45,348 nt of DNA from Stagonosporopsis chrysanthemi (lineage: Eukaryota; Ascomycota; Dothideomycetes; Pleosporales; Didymellaceae), in NCBI GenBank assembly GCA_022560025.1, contig JAFISE010000214.1, positions 1 to 45,348 on the forward strand, in the 5' to 3' direction. Each line of letters starts with the position of its first letter. Position 1 is the first letter of the stretch. The translations under genes and the position numbers were made by a program. Under the pieces are notes generated by a model. That model worked only from the letters and a program-made list of their open reading frames with translations, was not told the DNA's origin and made no database searches. Shown piece after piece: positions 31,832 through 42,245 of the stretch.

Positions 31832-32065
31832 TTATGTATAAAGTGCAAAGTAATCTATAGGGTGGCGAACGTTGTTCAGGGTGATATCCGTATAAGTGTC
31901 TGGGTCGATACCGAACCCTCGGGCTCGCAGAATGACAATAGGTCCTCGCCAGTCGCCTGAAATGGCACCAATAGATCCCAAAGATGCGGATGAGTACACA
32001 GCCTGATTAAATGCATCTCTAAACCAAATTTTTCTGAGTACTACATTACTCTGACAGTTTTCATC
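31832..32065 (-). pseudogene. Fragment of an unidentified fungal gene (possibly MYND-finger type)
   Basis: A 78-codon frame without ATG contains GDWRGPIVILRARGFGIDP and NNVRHPIDYF. The WRGP...G...DP...DFRHxxDYF pattern recalls a conserved block of fungal MYND zinc-finger proteins, but no MYND finger is present. The fragment is bounded by stops on both sides. Assignment is tentative. Confidence 0.3.
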
Positions 32066-32248
32066 CAAATACGTAATTTACTCCTTAGGCAAGCGATTGT
32101 ACTGCCCTTTGACAACCAATTTTCTGATCTTCTACCTGGAGGTGTACATCAATATCCCCAATTTTCCAACTTCATAACCTCGCTCCGCTTCCACCAACGA
32201 TGCTCCGATGACGCGTTTTCGCCAACGCCACCACCTATTAAACCCCCC

Positions 32249-35200
32249 TTATCCCATCTCGATATCAAGAGCACGCGTGACGCCTGCGGCGGCTGTATGG
32301 TGCTGTCCGCCGATGGGCGCACCGCACTCTGGGCAGCGAGCTTGTTGCATGGGCATGCCGCACTCGCCAATGGCGAACTGCAATATGTTAGTTCTCTAGA
32401 CTTGCTGGAAAGAATGTGAATCAACTTGCTGGATGTCCGTTTGCGCAATTGTACCAATGACCCGAGTGCGTAGAGATACCGCCGCGACCAGTGACCATGG
32501 CTTGCTTGATGGCTTTGAGCTCTTCGGCCGAGACCTCCTCGTAGAACTCTTGGTTCAGCAACTTTTTATAATCATCAACGGCCTGGAGAAGAGTGTCGCG
32601 GTCGCGGAAGGCATTGTTGCACAGAATCTTAGCTTCATCGAGGAGCGTCTTCGCCGTGTCGCGGTACTCGAAGGCTTTGGTGCGGTCTCCGTCTCGGGTG
32701 ACGCCGGAGCTGCCGAAGACTTGGGCGATGCGCGCGTAGTATAGGATCGTCTCGACGGCCAGCTTGGGGAGGTTTCCGTTGATGCAGTCCTCGATCAATT
32801 TTCTGCAGAGACTCATTGCTTGGAATACTTGGCAGGCGAGCGGGCCGCCGGAGATCTTCACCTGAGGAGAAGACGCGTGGAGTTTTCCCTGCGTGATTCG
32901 AGTAAGGCCGAACTTGTACTCCAGGGTCAGACACGACTTTGAGCTCAAGCAGGCGACCACCGAGACTGATGCGCAGATCCAGGCGAGGTTTCGGAGTTAC
33001 TGGCGGTGCATCGAGACTCATATTGGCCATCACAGTGTCGAAAGAAGCTATCTGGTTTGCAGAATGCGTGATAGCATCGCGGAGCTTGTTTCCGGGTTGG
33101 TGTTGAGCGCTCGACCGCTTTTGGAAAGCCTTAATCATTTTCACCAGGTTGGCAGACCTTGTGCAGCGATCACGAATGGTCTTCTCTAGGTTCTGCACGG
33201 TATGGTCTCTTAGACGCTGGATCATGCCTCGGAGCTGAGCTTCGGCATTGAGAGATGCTGTTAGGTTCTTGCGTGAACCATCTAGATCGTCTTGAAGCTC
33301 ATCGATTTTTCCTTCAAGCTCTTGCATCTCTTGAATTCCGGTGGCAATGAATCTCCTGGACTGCTCGGCGATTACAGCCCTGTTGATGAGTCGGTTGTAG
33401 CGCTGAGTGGCATATTGTTGGATTGGAACACCGCAGCCTCCTGGACACCTAGGGACGACTGCCTGCAGCCCGCGATCATCGATCAAGGAAACGAACCCTC
33501 CAGTGCGCGGATCCATCTCGTAGACGTCTTTCAGACCGATATGGCCATCAAGAGTCTCGATAGTCCAGAAGTGACCACAGCCAAGAACGATGATGGGCGA
33601 TTCTTTGATGTCAATGTCGCGGTACAGGGTACTCAAGATGATGTCCGGTGACTCTTCTGACTTCATGCCGCATCTCTGGCAGTAATCAACGGGACAATCC
33701 TCACCGCAAATACTCGGGCACTGATGACCGCATGGCAGAAGCTTCGTGCATCGCGCATCGCACGGAAGGCGATCGCACGGAGCAGCGCAAGGCATCTTGC
33801 AGCTAGCTTGATGCTCGCAAGACCAGGTGCATTTCTCAACGCAAGGCGCGCATGGCTCATGGCACTGGAGGGCGCAGCGAGAATGCTTGCAGCGTACCTA
33901 GAAGAACGATTAGCGGGTGAAAGGGTGGATTGAGAGGCAGATTCACCTCGCAAGGTCTCCGGCAAGGCCCACAGTCTGTTCCACTATGACACTTCCGAGG
34001 GCAGTTGTGATTGCAGGTGCTGTATTTCCGACCGCACGTGACAGTGCACTCTTGATGCTTGACGATTGCCTTGCCAGCTTTGTCCGTGTAGTTGCAGCGT
34101 CCGCAATTTCCTGGACATCGATGGCCGCAGGACAAGATCGTGGCGCAGGGCGATGGGCACTTGAAATTCTCCTTGGCGACATCGACGGAGCATTTGACGT
34201 CGACGGTGTGCTTACAGCCTGGGACTTCTTTCGGCACAACAACATCGCAATGAATGCTCTTAAAGTCTAGTGTCCTGTGGCAGGCCACGTTGTTCTTGAC
34301 GTGACCGCAAGGAAGCGCAACGTTGTCGGTGGGAACCATGCACTTGCCGCAATCTTCACCGCAAGTCGGTTTCTGGCATGGGTGATCGCAAGGCACGTAC
34401 CGCCGCTGGCAAGGCTTCTCGCATCTGAAAACCGCATGCATAGCTTCGGAATGACATCTCGCCTGGCACTGGTGGCCGCACTCCGTAAGGCGCTCGGCAC
34501 ATGCCTCCATGCATCCACCCTCGGGGCTGAGGCGCATGAAGTCATCAGGCTCGCGGACGTGGAGGATCTTGTCTAAATGACGAGGGCAGCAAAGTTCGAT
34601 TGCACCACCAATCGAGTCCTCAGCTCGCAGTATTTCGATGACTTTTTGCCACATAGCCACGTTGGAATAAGTTTCCGAGTTTCCAATCAGGTACATGCCA
34701 TGCTGCGCTCGACTGAGAAGAACGTTGACGCGGTTCGTGGTCTTGAGGAATCCGACTTTCTTCTTGTCGTTGCTGCGCACGAGCGACACAATGACTATCT
34801 TGGCTTCTTCGCCTTGGAAATTGTCCACAGTCGCTATCCTCAGTAAGTCGCTGAGCTGCTTCTTCTGTAGAGGTTCCCTTCGGTGATTCTGCTGGGCGGG
34901 TCCTTGAGATGTCGTAGGAGAGTCGTCGTTAACAGTGAAACCGTCATTTTCGAGTGCTTCCTGGTCGCGGTCGCTCAACACAATCTCGAAGTCACCACGC
35001 ATAGCTGAGCGTAGCTTCTGCAACTGCCCGGTGTACGGCGTCAAGACTGCGATATCGCTGCTGCGGTAGACACCTTGACGAACGACATGTCGGACCACCG
35101 CGTGCACCAGATCAACCTCCCAGAGATTAGAAGCTGACTTGCTGTGATGAACATCGCTCTCTCTATCGTTCTCGAGATGTCGATGGTCGAGCCAGAACAC

Positions 35201-38200
35201 ATTCTTGCGCATACCCATGACATCAGGTAGATTCAACGTAGAGGTAAAGTCCGAAAGCCTTGGGTAGATGGTTTCGCGGATGAGGGTGGAAACCTCTGGG
35301 CGCATACGGCGTTGCACCTCCAGTTGTGCTACAGGCATGGAAGGCCAACCCTTTTCTCCAATCGAAAGGCGCTCGAACTGGCTTCTGTCCAGCTTATAAA
35401 GCAATCCTTGGGCGCTTTCCAGCGACAGTTCTTTGAAGTTATTGATTGTAGGACGCAGCTGTTCGTGGTCGCCGATTTGAATGCAATGCTCGATGGTCGG
35501 CAGCATCGCCGAGATCATGTGAGGCTCCATAACCTCACCAGCTTCTTCGCAGATGATGACCTTGCACCTCACATGTTTGAGGAGCGAGATCCGCTTGGCT
35601 AATCCGGAGGTTGTGACGCCAATAACGTCTGCACCTTGCAAGATCCTTCGGTCAGACTCGTCATGTATGTTGCTCTTTCGTTGTTGAGTCTCGGTGGCTT
35701 TGTCAACCACAGCAGAAAAGCTAGCGATTATGTCGAAGCAGACCTCGTCGATCCACTTCTTCATCAAAGCGCACTTCTCAGGGTAGTTTAGTGAGTTGAC
35801 ATTCGTGTTTGCCTTCTGGATGATGTTTGCTAGGTTCATTGTGTTAGCAGTCGCGGCTTGCTTTTTGTCGGCTTTACTTCCGAACTTCCATCTCTCGAAG
35901 GGGTGCGGACCGACAGATCTGAATCCCTCGCTGTCGACTTCCTGGAACTGGTCGTGGATCTTCCGGTACTTCTGGGACAAGTGTCGATCGAGGCTGCTCC
36001 ACTCTCCTTTCCGGTAGATGGTGTGTAGCCGACCAAGCAGCTTCGTCGCCTCCTTCTCACATTCTTCCAAGACTTTGTACGCCATCGCAATCTCATATGA
36101 CTCTGTTCTCGTCTTAGTCTCTTCCTTAGAGATATCGCGAAGGTTATAGCCGTCTAACATCTCGGAATGGCTCTGACCGCCTACGCGTATCACCTTGGTC
36201 AGACCGATCTTGATGAGATGTTCTAGGAACTGATCAAGAGCGTGATTCGTGTAGCATCTTTAGATTGTTGTGTCAGCAGATGGTTCTATCACGAAGAAGA
36301 GTATCATTAACTTACACGACGACAATGGGTCCCAAGTCTGCCTTGTCCTTGATGCCCAGTAGGATTCGCATGATCTGCAGGCCAACGAAAGATTTACCTG
36401 TTCCAGGTGGGCCTTGAATGAACGCGAATTCACGGCTCAGTGCTGCGATAAGAGCTTTGCACTGGCCTGCATCCAGCCCTGTCCTAGTCGCAATATCATC
36501 GATGAGCTTGGCATCATCACACGACGAGAAAGGATAGACATTGATAGCATTGGCCCCGTCATTGAGGATGAGACCCAGCGGGTACTTGAAGCCAGAAGAC
36601 CTCGCATAAAGCGGGGGTGGGACGTCGTGATAGATTTTGCGATTTGTTGCGTCGTTGCGCGGGTCCGGTACCACCCACTGGCGGAACGGAAGTCGACTTA
36701 GACGCTGCATGTCTTGCAGATTCTCTAAGATAGGCATGAAAGTTGCTGGGATGATGTTGGGATATTCGAGGAGCACGCCCTGGATGGCATTGAGACTCAA
36801 ATTCACAAGTTTGCGAAGAGTGCCGCTGTCTTGAGTCGCGAGTCTGGTCGTGATCGTTGCCAATGCGTCATGATTTGTTAAGCCGCCACCTTCTTTGTCT
36901 GGTAGCGTCTTTTTGCGGCTCACAGTCAGAAACAGGTGTTCGACAATGGCATCTTGGATCCAGATGAAGGAGAGCAGAGATCCTTCTTCCAACCTCTTGG
37001 ACTCCTCCCACCATGCTCGTTTGGCGGCATCCGTCTGTTTACGGACAGCAGGTGGATGTGGGAAAGATACGAGTGCCTCCAATCCTTGGCGCTTGTCAAA
37101 GGGGAGGTAGGAAACATGAGCGTTTGAGTAGTTGTATACACGCATGTCTCCGAGACTGACCCGAGGGTTGCTGAGCATGGTCGGATCCTCGGTAGCAGCA
37201 TGCATGTATCTCGCCAGAGCGCTCTTCTGCTCTCCAAAGATGTCGTGCCGCAAGAGACGGAACTGAGTATCGATGTGTCGCTCAACCTGATTTGTGATGA
37301 AGTGTGGTTGATTCGGGTCCGTTGAAGGCAGGAATTCTTTCGCATCGCTCATGATCTCATCTCGGGTGGGGAAGATGACGATTGCAGTGATGTCTTTCTT
37401 GTCGTTGTCGTGACGATCGTTCGGTATCACCAGGTCTCGAGGATACGAGGATGCTACGCGTGGCAAGTTCGTCGGTTGGTTATCATCAGAATCTTCCTCC
37501 TCTTGTACCAGACCCTTAGCGTACGCTACCATCTGGTGGATGTCTCCTAGGGACTTGTTGACTAGAGTTGCTGCATGGGATGGTATTTCCGTGGGAACGA
37601 TTTCAGCAGCATTCGTCAATGTCTCGACCAGGGGTTCGAGATGCTCGTTAAGTCTTGCATGACGGTCGCGCTTGAGAAGCTCATGAAACACAATGGACAG
37701 CTTGATAAACGCCTGTTCCAAGATCCTTTGGCTGACGGAGGAAGAGTCATCTGACCGAGCGGCAACCAAGGTCTCGCAGAGGTGTTGAAGGAAAGGATAT
37801 CCGCGCTTTCCTTTAGAGCCGCTAACGAAAATGTAGATGGCGTCAACGTACGTGTCCACTGCCAGACAGTCCAGTAGAGAGCTGTCCGTGATGACATCGA
37901 GGAACGCTTTTGCAGTTTTGATGTAGTCGTCCTGGTCGTCCCGGTCGTAAGATTTCGCCTTCCTTGAGACAATGGCTTTAATGTGGGCCAGACCGTTGTA
38001 TTTTCCTTCATTTTCGGCAAGATCCTTAGGAAGCTGCTGAATCCAGTCGCGGTCGCCTTCTTTCAAGATAGCCGATGCACGCTCCCAGACCTGTCTCATG
38101 ACGTGTGTATCCGAGGGCGCGTAAGAGCTACCAAGGTACTTCTTGAAGTCGTTGTAGTTACCGCGAGCTTGTTGCTGTTCCTCTGACTCAGCGAACCTCT

Positions 38201-38384
38201 TGCGTTGACCCTCTTGTTCGTGTGTGTAGGGACAGTTTGTCCTCTTACAAGCCCCAGAATTCCGGAACTCATAACAGACATTATGACCTCCATTCGATCC
38301 CCCACCGCCGCGTCTTAGCCCACCACCACGTCCTCCTCTCAAGCCTCGTCCTCGCCCTCCGCGCTCGCGTCCGCGGTCCACCAT
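32249..38384 (-). CDS. ZNFX1/Hrr1/SAD-3-type SF1 helicase with NFX1 zinc fingers, about 1990 aa, four exons, one apparent frameshift
   Basis: Exons are 38384-36316, 36257-33947, 33897-32430 and 32377-32249; TAA is at 32249-32251. The start ATG is followed by an RGG-rich stretch and a CCCH finger (CYEFRNSGACKRTNCPYTH). Helicase motifs: GPPGTGKS (658-665), VVCYTNHALDQF across intron 1, EEAG (927-930), GDHEQLRP (952), TVDNFQGEEAK (1166) and TNRVNVLLSRA (1197). From about 1246 there is an array of NFX1-type Cys/His fingers, then a coiled coil and an RZ-type finger (GHWYNCANGHP joined to FAIGECG). Relatives act in small-RNA pathways: Hrr1 in S. pombe heterochromatin, SAD-3 in Neurospora meiotic silencing, ZNFX1 in animals. 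Exon 3 has one base too many: the frame changes at the AAA of 32938-32940 (plus TTT). Removing one base restores the protein, so this is a sequencing error or a recent mutation. Confidence 0.88.
32378..32429 (-). other. 52-bp GC-AG intron in the ZNFX1-type gene
   Basis: The donor is GCAAGT instead of GT, the branch site is CTAAC and the acceptor is TTGCAG. Splicing joins NGHP to FAIGEC and completes the RZ-type zinc finger, which strongly supports it. Confidence 0.8.
33898..33946 (-). other. 49-bp intron in the ZNFX1-type gene
   Basis: The donor is GTGAAT, a branch-like CGCTAAT is present and the acceptor is TTCTAG. Splicing joins PCRRPCE to VRCKHSRC in the zinc-finger array. Confidence 0.85.
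36258..36315 (-). other. 58-bp intron in the ZNFX1-type gene
   Basis: The donor is GTAAGT, the branch region is GCTGACAC and the acceptor is TAAAG. Splicing completes the helicase motif VVVCYTNHALDQF. Confidence 0.9.
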
Positions 38385-38750
38385 TTTGTGAAGTCTGGCT
38401 CAGTCGAAACGCCTTCTTGCTCACTTGTCTCGATACCGATCGCGACGCGCGTATGAAAACGCGTGAGAAAAACGTGGGGTTGCGGTTGTAGGTGGAGAGA
38501 AGAAACTTTTCAGCGCGCGCGTAGAGAAAGGGCGAGGTCGCGTTTGCGCAACTCGTCCGGTGAGAGTGAAGACAAGCCGTGAAAGCCCCGTGCGCTCAGC
38601 AAACGGAAACCGTGGGGTGAAAGAGAGGCCTGCATGTGATAGGGCGGTGTGGTATCTGCAGCAAGCCGCAAGATGAGACACATGGCTTTTGCTGCAGGTA
38701 GGCATGCCGCAGGCGCAGACATGAGCAGGTGAGATCTTTGCATACACTTA

Positions 38751-39801
38751 CAGTCTTAATACAGATTGGCGGTATGGCGCGTGACCCACGAAGTTGCAGC
38801 TGAGTTTCAACGGTCTGAACGAACTATACGCGATCTTTGGAAAAAGTACAACCTCACCAGCAACGTTGAAGAGCTGCCTTGCAGCGGCAGACCTAAGGTA
38901 CTGTCTTACAAGCAGGAGAGGATAGTGTATAGGGCAACTCGTAAAAATCCACGGATTACCTACTCCGAGTTGGCTGAAGTTGCGCAGATTACCTCGCTCA
39001 ACAGCACTCCTACACCAAAGCCTAGCCACTCCACGCTCTATCGCGCACTCAAAAGGCAGGCAATAACGTGCTATTAAGCAAAAAAGAGACCGAAACTAAC
39101 TTGTAGACTTGCAGTTCAACGGCTTAAGTTCCCGCGCGAGTATCAAGCATTTCAGTGGAGGCGACGGCCAGTCAAGTTCAGCGACGAGTGCTCAGTTCAA
39201 CAAGGATCTGGCAACACCACCAATTAGGTATTCCGCTGCAACAATGAGAAATGGGAGGCTAGGATGATACAAGAGGTCTGTACAAGCAGGCTACCTGCAC
39301 AGATGGTGTGGGGTGCGGTGTGGTTAGATGAACGAGGCAGTCCACGGCGCAGTCCACTAGTGATCATGCAGCGCGATCCTAATGCTCCACAAGGTGGCTA
39401 TACAAGCCAAAGCTACATCAAAACACTAGAGGAAGGTCTCCTGCCTCACTATAGGCAGTCTCAGTTGTTCATGCAAGATAACGCGCGCATACACACTTCG
39501 CGCGCAGTGCGCGACTTCCTCGCGATCCACAACATCACAACGATAGACTGGCCGGCTTACTCACCTGATCTTAACCCTATTGAGCACCTCTGGTGGCGCC
39601 TGAAACGGTTGATGCACGAGCTTTATCCTCAATTCCACAGGCTCTCTACTGCCTCTGAGCATTGGAAGGCGTTTTGTACGGCTTTGAAAGACTGCTGGCG
39701 TCGCATACCGAATGCGCTCATCTACAACCTCATTACCTCTATGCCTCGCCGCCTCAACGCCTGCAGGCGCGCGCGAGGGTGGTAAACAAAGTATTAATAC
39801 T
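38751..39801 (+). mobile_element. Tc1-like DNA transposon, about 1.05 kb, dead
   Basis: Short imperfect inverted ends (CAGTCTTAATAC at 38751-38762, GTATTAATACT at 39791-39801) are flanked by TA on both sides (38749-38750, 39802-39803). The size suits a Tc1-like element. The left end is 366 bp upstream of the start codon of the ZNFX1-type gene, so the element borders that gene's promoter. The ends are short and partly degenerate, so the limits could be off by some bases. Confidence 0.7.
38766..39785 (+). pseudogene. Tc1-like DDE transposase with two in-frame stops
   Basis: One frame runs through the element: helix-turn-helix EVAAEFQRSERTIRDLWKKY, a GRPK linker, a second HTH-like stretch, and then the DDE catalytic motifs FSDECSV, FMQDNARIHTS and SPDLNPIEHLWW, all three acidic residues being kept. 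TAA at 39075-39077 and TAG at 39225-39227 interrupt it; the latter stands where Trp is usual (W-V-F-R), a TGG-to-TAG change. The frame begins with TTG at 38766 rather than ATG. Two stops and the lost start make it inactive, although mutation is light. Confidence 0.85.
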
Positions 39802-39803
39802 TA

Positions 39804-40034
39804 ATCTATACAACACCAAGCGCTCAAGTAATTCTATTGCGTGCAGCTATCTCAATAACCTCACGAACGTGGGTGGGTAGCGACACTGCAATGCCGAGGC
39901 TGGCTTATTGGAAGGAACTTTTGACCTAGTACTGTAGTACTCTTAAAGATCCCTAGAACGTCAATAACACTGAGACGGCTACGAGCAGGATATTCTCGCT
40001 GACTTGTTGTGACGATGTTCCGTTTCACATCCGA
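39804..40034. other. Short intergenic stretch
   Basis: No feature is recognised between the Tc1-like element and the gag fragment. Confidence 0.3.
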
Positions 40035-40307
40035 CTAGGATGTTCTTAAAATACTTGAGGGTTGCAAAACAGAAGGAGGCAGCACGGTTGGATTATTCCT
40101 TCTTTCAATGTCATAGGCTGTTAGGTGTTCTACCATAATGGGGAAGGAGTTGCGCCATTGCTGCTTGAAACCGAGGTTGGGTACTCGAATGCTTGGAGTG
40201 ATCTTGGTCCACATATAGTGAAACCACTCCGATTGAGGTACCTTTCCTTTAATAGCCGCATTAAGGAAACGACTCTTGAAAGCAGGGAAAGTCTCTGATT
40301 TTTTCAT
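40035..40307 (-). mobile_element. Retrotransposon gag-like fragment
   Basis: A 90-codon ORF from ATG 40307 contains SETFPAFKSRFLNAAIKGKV, then SEWFHYMWTKITPSIR and NSFPIMVEHLTAYDIERR. This is the helical core of fungal LTR-retrotransposon gag proteins (ETFxxFxxRF...TLxxL pattern). No zinc knuckle, protease or polymerase follows. It is a leftover; whether gypsy or copia type cannot be told. Confidence 0.5.
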
Positions 40308-40881
40308 TTGGAGTCAGCCAAAGGCTGTCCGGCTTTCTGCCTGCTCGTTCCCTGTCACGAGTCTACAGTCGAAGCGTTAAATCATTTGTAGTATTCAGCC
40401 TTTATTCTAACCATTTCAATTGCGTCGCCAAAAGACCATGTTGGTAGCCTGGAAAAAGACAGCTGTGCCAATACTGTTGGAGCTGTACGGCCCGTACAGT
40501 GACACTAAGTCACCGGACGGCCCCAGTATTTTGCAAGAGCCTCCAGTGCCCGGCGGCACTGTGCCATCTCCAGCTTTGCAGCGACAGATCGCTGTTCATA
40601 TGATCGTAGAGACAAGTTGGTGATCCCCGCTTCAAAGTGCAGTGCTCGCAAGCGATGTCGCGCTGCACCTGGAGGTGCGGATGTGGAGCGGATCCATCCA
40701 AGCGGAGGCGCAAGGCTTCTAATTTGAAAAAACACAGCTTCTTTCGGTTTGCAAGCCCAAGTTAGCCAATGAAACGAGTCCTCACCAGAAAGCCCACAGT
40801 CTTCTTTGAGGCCTTGAACACAGCTTCTACAATCACGGTCGGATCGATTCTTGCCTGAATAGGCAAGCCCTTGTTCGACCG

Positions 40882-42056
40882 TTGAAAGTGGAGCTGAACA
40901 TGAAAATTGGAGAGGATGCAAAGATAGCAGCCAAGGAGGCGGTGGAGGTAGGTAAGGCCAGCCTGCAGATGGCAAGACAGATCAAAAACGCAGGACCACA
41001 GACAGGTGGCGTGCTTAGCTATGCTGCGATGGCAGCGCGGGGCGCACCTCCAGCAGGTACAGCGAATACACAAGTTCTCAGAATGCCCCCCATGCAGACG
41101 CAGCGTGAAGTCGTCGTGAACATCAGAGACCCCACTACAGTGCTCAGCCTGCGGGCGATGAACCCGCGTAACCTCAATGCGCACGTAGAGCGCGCCATTG
41201 CGCAAAGTGGAAACGAAAACATAAGCGGTATCAAAGTTCTCTCTTCGAACCAGCTGAGGAGCGGCGACCTCAGCATCAAGACAGCCACCAGCAACGAGAC
41301 AGAAGCACTGAAGCAGTTCGCTGATGACTGGGTCCACCGCGTCGGCAACAGAGCCTCGATACGGATCACGACCTACGGCATCATCGCACACAGCATACGT
41401 ACCAGCACGATGGATATGGACCGGTTCGAAGAGACGAGGGATCAGCTGCTGCTGGACAACAAGCCGTTCATCCCGCAGGCAGAGATCAATTACATTGGAT
41501 GGCTGACACGCAACGCACCCACGAAAGCCTTCTCCAGCATCACCATCAAGTTCAGCAGGCCAGGCATGTGGCTACTGCGCGCAAGAACACGAGACTCGCG
41601 ACCGCCCGTCGAAGCTCGATCGGAATATACCCAGGAAGTGCGCCGCCTGCCGAGGCGAGCACGAAGCGTGGAGCTACCAGTGCTCTACCAGGAAGGAGGA
41701 GAGGGCGAAAGCAAGGGCTGCATACGACGTACGCCCATACTACCACCCAGTCGCGGAGACAACAAGGAACAGCATCCCACTAGAGACACCAACCGCTACT
41801 GTCCGAAGGAGCAGACCCGCCCAGGGCCCTACATCAACACAGCCGGCGCCGATCACCAGGAACCGATCACAGGCCGGACGAGGACAGAAGAGGACCAATG
41901 CTGGCACAAGCGTCGACTCGGCAGAGCAACAGAACCCCTCGACACAAGCAAGCGGCAGTCAAAGGCCGCAGAGGCACATCATACCTACCCGGAGAGCTAT
42001 GGAAGCCACCGTGTCGCAGTGAGTGCAAGCAGTGCGGGAAGATTTGAGGATTGAAC
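40882..42056 (+). pseudogene. Tad-like LINE ORF1 (gag) with an internal deletion
   Basis: A first ATG lies at 40900. The frame reads GVLSYAAMAARG, later MNPRNLNAHVERAIAQSG, DDWVHRVGNRASIRITTYGI and NYIGWLTRNAPTKAFSS, ending KFSRP, the order of fungal LINE ORF1 proteins. Near 41570 the correct frame changes to ACGYCAQEHETRD and then KCAACRGEHEAWSYQC, a CCHC knuckle at about 41636-41680. The usual stretch of roughly 40-50 residues with the first knuckle between these points is missing, so a deletion caused the shift. The reverse transcriptase ORF2 is absent because the sequence ends at the copia LTR at 42057. Confidence 0.7.
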
Positions 42057-42196
42057 TGAGGTTCTATTGGGTGAAGCTACGAACAGTATGTATACATGGG
42101 TAGCTGTAAGCAGCGCTAGTGCAGGAGAGGCCGCCTCGTCTCACCAGAGGTGAGGTGCAACTGCACGTGAGGCAGGAGATGCCCTCAACCGTGACA
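42057..42196 (-). repeat. 3' LTR of the copia element, about 140 bp
   Basis: On the minus strand it begins TGTCACGGTTGAGGGC, right after a purine-rich tract (CAGCTGGGGGG), and ends CCCAATAGAACCTCA. The TG...CA ends and the position downstream of the RNase H domain mark it as the 3' LTR. It may begin two bases earlier (TGTGTCACGG). No matching 5' LTR is found. Confidence 0.65.
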
Positions 42197-42245
42197 CACC
42201 CCCCAGCTGGCGTCGAGTCGTGGGCAGGGAGTCGAGGACAGCTGA

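Noticed and set aside
40505..41391. Two long minus-strand ORFs (156 and 209 codons) over the LINE ORF1
   Set aside because: The plus strand carries clear LINE ORF1 homology, so these are antisense shadows.
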